64,000 nucleotides of DNA, taken from the NCBI GenBank assembly GCA_034509755.1, contig CM067549.1:37468001-37532000 (forward strand). Reading direction: 5' to 3'. The notes beneath the pieces were generated by a model. That model was not told where the DNA came from. It saw only the letters and a program-made list of their open reading frames with translations, and searched no databases. This document shows, one piece after another, positions 57,839 through 64,000 of this stretch. A program made the position numbers and the translations under genes. This DNA is from Anisodus tanguticus (taxonomy: Eukaryota; Streptophyta; Magnoliopsida; Solanales; Solanaceae). Within the stretch, counting starts at the first letter, position 1. Each line of letters begins with the position of its first letter.

Positions 57839-58466
57839 ATCCCCTCTTGAAAGAGATTTTGGCGCACTCACATGGTGCCTTTCCAGCAATCTTTCAGCGG
57901 ACCGATGTTACATCTGGATAGGTAGCTTTCGCTTTGAACCTTCCATAGTTGAATACCATCAGACTTACTTACTGCGCGGTGAACGTGATGTCTTGAACCA
58001 TCAGTGTTTAGTGTAAGCCAAGTCAACGGTACCAACACAACAACTTTCCTAACTCTGTTCTTCGTAATATTTTGTCTGTTGTGGCCGTGGACACTTCTTG
58101 GATTCTTAAGTGCATTCATTTGAGGCGGCCTGTCCTCGCACTTAAATAGGTGGTCTCCTATAAGGTATTCTGCTATACCCCATTTCACAAGTGTTAGGAA
58201 CAATTAAAAGTTTTTTCCAAACCTAACCTCAACCGGTGAGGATCATTAAAGATTTTGGAAACTTAACCTTTACTCACACTGTAGATAGCACTTATAGTCT
58301 ATCGCGGAAACGACTTTGGATTTGGTGTTTCTTTACAGAAATCACTATCCGAAGTGCTCATGCGTCCACCGAAGCGCTTAACTGAACCTTTACAGCTTAG
58401 TTTTCCCATTGAACCTAATTCCTGGGATCTCCAGTCGGTAAGGTTGGGTTACAACCATATTAGTCC

Positions 58467-60154
58467 TTATACCTTGGGTTTTAAGCCCATTTTCCTAGAC
58501 ATGCAGAACATCTGATCTTTGGGTAAACCCTTTGTCAGTGGGTCCGCTATGTTATCCTTTGATTTTATGTAATTAATGGATATTATACCTGTGGTGATTA
58601 GCTGCCTAACGGTCTTATGCCTCCATCGAATATGACGAGACTTGCCATTGTACATAGAATTTGGTGCCCTTCCTAGAGCCGACTGACTGTCGTAGTGGAT
58701 CATTATAGAAGGTACGGGTTTGTTCCAACAAGGAACATCCTCTAAGAAGTCGTGAAGCCACTCAGCTTCCTCTCCTGCTTTGTCTAAAGTGATAAACTCT
58801 GATTCCATCGTGGATCGGGCGATGCAAGTTTGCTTAGAGGATTTCTAAGACACAGCCCCACCACCAATTATAAATACATACCCACTAGTGGACTTAGTGT
58901 TCTCTATATCAGATATCCAGTTTGTATCACTGTACCCCTCTAGTACAGCTGGTTATCTCGAATAATATAACCCGTAAGTTAGCGTGCATTTCAGGTATTG
59001 AAGTACCCTATTCAACGCCTTCCAGTGATCATCACTCGGATTACAGGTAAACATAGCCGACTTGCTGACTGCATAAGCAATATCAGGTCAGGTGCAGTTT
59101 GTTATGTACATCAAACTCCCAATCACTTATGCATATTGCTCCTAACATATAGATGCTCTATGATTTTTATCAAGTTTTTTATTTCTATCCATTGGTGACT
59201 TCATAGGCGAGCTGTCAAATATCTCAAACTTTCTCAAAACATCCTCGATGTAGTGAGACTGAGATAAGACCAGTCCATCAGATGTCTTAGAGATTTTTAT
59301 CCCTAAGATGACATCTGCGATACCCATATCCTTCATGTCGAAGCATTGTTTCAACATGTTCTTAGTCTCTAGGATCAAGCTAGGACTGCTCCCTATGATC
59401 TACATGTCATCTACGTACATGCATTTCATGACAAATGAGTCAGAGTTACCTTTCACTTAGACACATTGTCACACTCATTAATGGCGAAACCCTTCAATAG
59501 TAGAGTACTATCATTTTTTTTGTGCCATTGCTTCGGGGCTTATTTCAGCCCGTACAGAGATTTGACAAGCCGATAGACTTTCTTCTCTTGCCCTGGAACC
59601 ACATACCCCTCGGGTTGTTCCATATAAATTTCTTCTTCCAAATCACCATTTAGGAAGGCTGTCTTGACATTCATTTGATGTATCTCAAGGTCACGCAATG
59701 CTGCAATCACAATGAATACTCGTATGGACGTCATCCTAGACACCGGGGAGTACGTGTCAAAATAGTCAAGGCCTTTTTTCTACCGATAGCCGTTGACTAC
59801 CAACCTGGCCTTGTACTTATTTATAGACCCATCTGTTTTATACTTCCGTTTGAGTATCCATTTACAACCCAACGATTTATTTTCCGGAGGAAGATCAACC
59901 AACTTCCAAGTATGGTTATGCAGGATGAAGTCTATTTTACTCTCAATAGCTTCTTTCCAGAGCGGTACCTGTGGAATTGACAATGCTTCAACAATTGTCC
60001 TTGGTTCATCATCAACCATATAAGCTACAAAGTCAGGACCGAAGGATTTATCCTTTCTAGCCCTTTTACTTCGCCTTAGTTCCATCTCTGGAGTCTCCAA
60101 GTTCCGAGAGTCTGGAACACTAGATTTCGGATATTCAGTCACTTCGAAGTCCAC
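58467..60154 (-). pseudogene. Copia reverse transcriptase and RNase H, broken
   Basis: Minus-strand pieces in order are: 60154-59780, with WKEAIESKIDFILHNHTWKL and LGCKWILKRKYK; 59743-59540, with VKTAFLNGDLEEEIYM and KSLYGLK; a YVDDM motif at 59417-59403 followed at once by a TAG stop (59402-59400); 59378-59142, with MKDMGIADVILGIKI; and RNase H at 58808-58467, with SQSALGRAPNSMY, the KSRHIRWRH motif and DPLTKGLP. Frame changes between most pieces and the stop after the catalytic motif show it cannot make an active enzyme. Confidence 0.88.
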
Positions 60155-60265
60155 TAGATCTGAACTATCTAGATCCGGGCAGCCAATGACTCCCGGTTCC
60201 TGAGAGCTTTGTTCATAACTTCGTTTGCGAGAGGTTATGTCTTTTTCCTTTCTAGGAAAGGTATC

Positions 60266-61388
60266 TTAAAAGAATTGAGCATTCCTTGATTTCATGATTG
60301 TACCCCCGTGGATATCTAGAATATCTGACTTATGCACTAAGAAGCGATAAACACTACTGTTATTTGCATATCCGATGAAAATGCAATCTACAGTCTTAGG
60401 CCCAATCTTGACCTGTTTCGGCTTGGGTACTTCAACCTTTGCCAAACAACCCCACACCTTTAAATATTTATAGGTGGGTTTCTTTCCCTTCCATGATTCA
60501 TATGGAGTTTTGTCCTTACCCTTATGTGGGACTCTGTTAAGAATCATATTAGCGGTAAGGACGGCTTCTCCCCACAAGTTTTGGGGAAGATTGGAATTGA
60601 TAAGCAAGGAATTCATCATTTCCTTCAATGTGCGGTTCTTACGTTCCGCCACACCGTTCGACTGAGGTGAGTATGGAGCAATCGTTTGATGAATAATGCC
60701 TGATTGGGCACAATATTCCTCAAATGCCGCTACGTATTCTCCCCCTCTATCGCTACGAATGGATTTAGTCTGCATGCTTAGTTGGTTCTCAACTTCTACT
60801 TTGTAACGTCGGAACGCTTCAAAGGCTTCGTCTTTACTTTTCAATAAGTAAAGGTAACAATACCTTGTGATATCATCAATGAATGTCACAAAGTACTTGT
60901 TCCCCCTCACCCCTAGTTTGTGCAAATTTCAAATCACATATATCTGTGTGAATAAGTTCTAGATGAGCGGTATTCCTTTCGACAGATCGAAAAGGAAGCT
61001 TTGTGAGTTTTGCCTCTACGCACACCTCACACTTATATTGAGGGTTTACGTTGATAGACGACAACAACTCCAACTTTACCAACGTTTGGATAGACTTGTA
61101 GTTAACATATCCTAATCTATGATGCCATAAATTAGATGACTCAAGCAAGTAAGAAGAAGCTTCAATATTATTGCTTGCACGTAGTACAGACATGTCGTTA
61201 ACTTTGAAGAGGCCTTCACTGACGAAGCCCCTTCCGACAAACGTTCCATTCTCGGTGATTACAAATTTATTGGACTCAAACACTAGCCTAAAACCAGCAT
61301 TAACCAATAAATGACCTGAAATTAAATTTCTCCTAATCTCAGGAACATGCATCACCTCCTTCAGAGTGAGCTCCTTTCCCGAAGTCAT
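60266..61388 (-). pseudogene. Copia GAG-pre-integrase and integrase
   Basis: The frame 61388-60876 holds the zinc-binding pre-integrase part (LWHHRLGYVNYKSI, then CEVCVEAKLTKLPF). The frame 60925-60266 holds the integrase core: FIDDITRYCYLYLL, IRSDRGGEYVAAF, and SPQSNGVAERKNRTL. The second and third include the second Asp and the Glu of the D,D-35-E triad. The two frames overlap by about 50 bases, so one frame change separates them. The core itself is open over 219 codons. Confidence 0.9.
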
Positions 61389-61405
61389 CTTCAGGACTAC
61401 CTTTC

Positions 61406-62701
61406 CTACCCTAGCACGTCAGAGGAAGCGTTGTTACCCATAAATAACTTTTTGTTTGTAACTGGTGTATAAGTGGAGAATGCATATCTATTGGAATAGA
61501 TGTGTCTTGTAGAACATGTGTCCATCCACCACTGCATGGGATTCTCAACAAGGTTTGCTTCAAGCACCACCGCTGAGAACTCCTCAATCATGTCATCTAG
61601 AAACCTATCTTTGACGACGTTAACATGTGCCTTGCCCTTGGCCTTCTCTTGTTGCTCAGTCTTGAGCTTGCGACAGTCCTTGATCATATGACCAGAGATC
61701 ACAAACGTAGATTGCTCGCGGCTAGGCTAAATATGAATTGAGACGAAAGCTTTATAAAGCCGATTTTCCACAGTGGTGACAGTTTCCTTTGAACTTCTCC
61801 GCTGCTTGGGTCTTGCCGTCTTTCTGGAACTTGCGCTTTTTGCTTGGGTGCCCTTTGGCCTCAGCCAGATTTGCCTTTGCCTCAGCGGGTTGTTTACCCC
61901 TAGGCAAGACCTTCTTATTATCTTCCTAAATTTGGAGTTTGATAATAAGTTCTTCAAAGGTCATCTCCTTTGTCTTGAGTTTTAAGTAACTCATAAACTC
62001 ATTCCATGAAGGATGACGCTTTTCAATTAGTAGTGCAACAAAAAACTGCTCATTTGGCTTCATACCTTCCAAATCCAGGTGATGTAGAATCATTTGGAAT
62101 TCCTGGACTTGGGACATCACTGTTTTACTATCCACCATTTGAAATTTCAGGAATTTCCCAACGATGAATTTCTTAGTACCTGCATCTTGTGTGTTGTACT
62201 TATTTTGTAGCTTCTCCCATAACTCTTTGGCGGTGCCAACGGAGTAATACACCCTGTAGAGAGGGTCTGACAAGCAGTTCAAATATAGTTCTTACACATG
62301 AAATCACTATGACTACATGCATCAAGAACCATCTTCATGCCATTAATGACATGGATACCTTGGCCCCCTTCAACCGTTTCAGTAGGCAAAGGGTCCATTT
62401 CATCTCAAGCTTACGGAGGATCTTCTGTTAGGAAACGAGCCATTCCCATAACAGTCAGATAAAATAGCATATTCTGCTGCCATCTCTTGAAGTTGGAGCC
62501 CATGAACTTTTCAGGACGTTTGTGGTGGAATCCAGCATGTGGAGGAACGGGAGTGTTCCCTTGAGCAGCAGAAAAGGCATTGGACGAGCCTTGAGCAACC
62601 GAAATGGCATTTGGTGTGCCTTGAGCAGTGGGTAAGGCAGAGGGGTTGCCTTGGGTAGCAGCAGCAGTAGAATCAGAAGCGAGTTATTCTCTTCTAGTCA
62701 T
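61406..62701 (-). pseudogene. Copia gag and protease
   Basis: Coding starts at an ATG (62701-62699, MTRRE) with a stop five codons later, then an A/Q-rich N-terminus. The frame 62282-61926 is gag (LYRVYYSVGTAKELWEKLQN, HPSWNEFMSYLKLKTKEMTF). A basic linker follows, then 61702-61406 with a damaged zinc knuckle (SGHMIKDCRKL) and the protease motif WWMDTCSTRHIY. The usual D-(T/S)-G reads D-T-C here, so the protease Gly is lost. Confidence 0.82.
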
Positions 62702-63096
62702 CTTTCTAGGTACTTACAACAAATTGTGTCTTAAATTTGTGTCTTGTACAATAATTGCAGGGAACGGGAAATAAGTAAATCTTACAATTACTAGAAAGGA
62801 TAATCTAAAGATTACAACAAAACTGGAAATCAAGAGAAACAAACTCCTTGTGTGATTTGCTGAGTTGAGTGATGGTACTCTGTCTTTAAGATAAAATTGC
62901 CCTGTATATCTCATTTTACGCTGTCGGGCAATAGTTTCCCAAGATACAACAACAACTTAACAATTGAGCAAATGATACTCAAGTGTTACTCTTGAAGAAC
63001 TTTGAGTGTAGTAAACTTGCTAGAGAGGAAGAAGAAGATGTTAGAAAATTCTGTAAATATTTCTAAGTGTAGTGTTGAACAATTGAGCCAAAGGCC

Positions 63097-63109
63097 TCAA
63101 TTTATAGTG
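63097..63109 (-). promoter_or_regulatory. Likely TATA box in the copia 5' LTR
   Basis: Reads CTATAAATTGAGG on the minus strand, about 550 bp into the LTR. This position indicates that U3 runs from 63653 to about 63075 and that the LTR continues to lower coordinates. Confidence 0.5.
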
Positions 63110-63333
63110 TAAGGAGAAGACCCCTCAACTAGCCAACTAATGGCCTTCAATAGCCATGTAATGACACTTATTGAGAGGGGTTATATTCAGCCAAATAATG
63201 GCTGAATTCATGTGTCAAGTAATGGAGATTCAATGCTCCAAAACCAGCCCAAAGGTTAGAACTTTCCAACTTCCCGTTGCAGCATTCTGCCTCTGAAGCG
63301 CCGCGGCTCTGTGAATTAGCGTTGCGGCTCCAG

Positions 63334-63653
63334 TGACTGGCCAACCAATTAGCGTTGTGGCGCTGCCTGGGAGGCGTCGCGGCGATTTCCTACTCGTTTC
63401 ATCTTACACTTCGTACACTTCTTCCTTCGTTTACCAACGTGGAATACTTTGTTATTTAGCCAATAACCGTCCATCATTCTATGTCTCAAACGTATTACAT
63501 ACGTACCAATATCTCTTTCACTAATGAAATTTGCGATACTTGGCACTACGTGTGCACGTGTGTGAAAACGACATTTCCGACGTGCGGGCCCCCAATTATT
63601 GGAGTCATAAATAATGGGATATATTTAATTCCACACTTAGTAAATTTCGAACA
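63334..63653 (-). repeat. 5' LTR of the right copia element, part shared with the 3' LTR
   Basis: Starts TGTTCGAAATTTACTAAG on the minus strand and aligns with 57838-57495. The inner end of this LTR was not located because the partner is truncated and I could not see a clear primer site. Confidence 0.75.
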
Positions 63654-64000
63654 GCAATGACATAAATAAAGTTTTTGAGTAGGCATTTAAAGCACACGCC
63701 TCTCTTTCCCAAGATGGATATGGATAATTAAATTACAACTGCGAGTACTAATTTTTTCAATCATTTCAACATATATTTGCTCACGCTCCTGTATTCTAAT
63801 CTAGAAAAAATTATATATATGCCCAAGTCGTTCTCAAACCTCCATGTTGGAAAATATTATTTGGTCGAATTTCATGAGAGGTGTTAGATGACTTATAAGC
63901 TCATTAATTATTCCTACACCTAAAACCCTAAAACTAGCCTAATATAGATATCATTAAGAGTGTTTAAGATTATTTTTTTTGCCAGGGTTTTTGCATAAAA
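63654..64000. other. AT-rich flank at the right edge
   Basis: No gene or recognised repeat in the last 350 bp. Confidence 0.5.

Larger units (their letters stand above)
57488..63653 (-). mobile_element. Ty1/copia element, decayed, with truncated 3' LTR
   Basis: Related LTR text at both ends (57488-57838 and 63334-63653) surrounds a minus-strand copia polyprotein in the order gag, protease, integrase, reverse transcriptase, RNase H. The 3' LTR (left) loses homology at about 57488, whereas the 5' LTR (right) goes on past its TATA box near 63100. A polypurine tract (CAAGAGGGGAT on the minus strand) adjoins the left LTR at 57839. No target duplication can be tested because the left LTR is incomplete. 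Confidence 0.85.

Overview
The window looks like plant nuclear DNA, most likely from a Solanaceae species. Evidence is the intron-rich host genes with GT..AG borders, an Au-type SINE with a poly(T) tail, RTE-type LINEs with TTG tails, and layered Ty1/copia and Ty3/gypsy LTR retrotransposons. There are two host genes. Most of the remaining DNA is transposon-derived. No rRNA, tRNA, CRISPR or prokaryotic features were seen.

Layout. (a) 1-1884: 5' part of a decayed copia element on the minus strand, with a 138-bp LTR. (b) 3477-22154: a complete Ty3/gypsy element on the minus strand, with 692/691-bp LTRs and target duplication AAAAT. Its gag is split by a second, younger element on the plus strand (8295-19222), which has 3.36/3.34-kb LTRs and target duplication GGCAC. 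This inner element has a Tat/Ogre-like primer site but almost no coding capacity. The outer element has lost most of RNase H and all of integrase. In their place is an antisense plant-mobile-domain gene fragment. (c) 23088-41607: a myotubularin-type phosphoinositide 3-phosphatase gene on the plus strand. It has 19 exons encoding 844 residues, reconstructed here exon by exon; its introns carry SINE, LINE and MITE copies. (d) 43607-47878: a two-exon minus-strand gene for a 117-residue, probably single-pass membrane protein. Its 3.9-kb intron holds an Au SINE and a 1-kb inverted-repeat element. (e) 48017-55690: RTE LINEs, a hAT-type non-autonomous element full of G-rich minisatellite, a 342-bp TRIM and an L1 tail. 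(f) 57488-63653: a decayed copia element on the minus strand with a truncated 3' LTR.

How the parts relate. The two host genes share no evident pathway. The myotubularin would act on membrane phosphoinositides (PI3P, PI(3,5)P2). The transposons form a clear insertion order: gypsy first, then the Tat-like element inside it. The most unusual host-gene feature is a six-copy tandem repeat in intron 1 of the myotubularin gene, which repeats the end of exon 1 together with its 5' splice site. The most unusual transposon features are the antisense plant-mobile-domain fragment in the gypsy element and the minisatellite-rich interior of the inner element.
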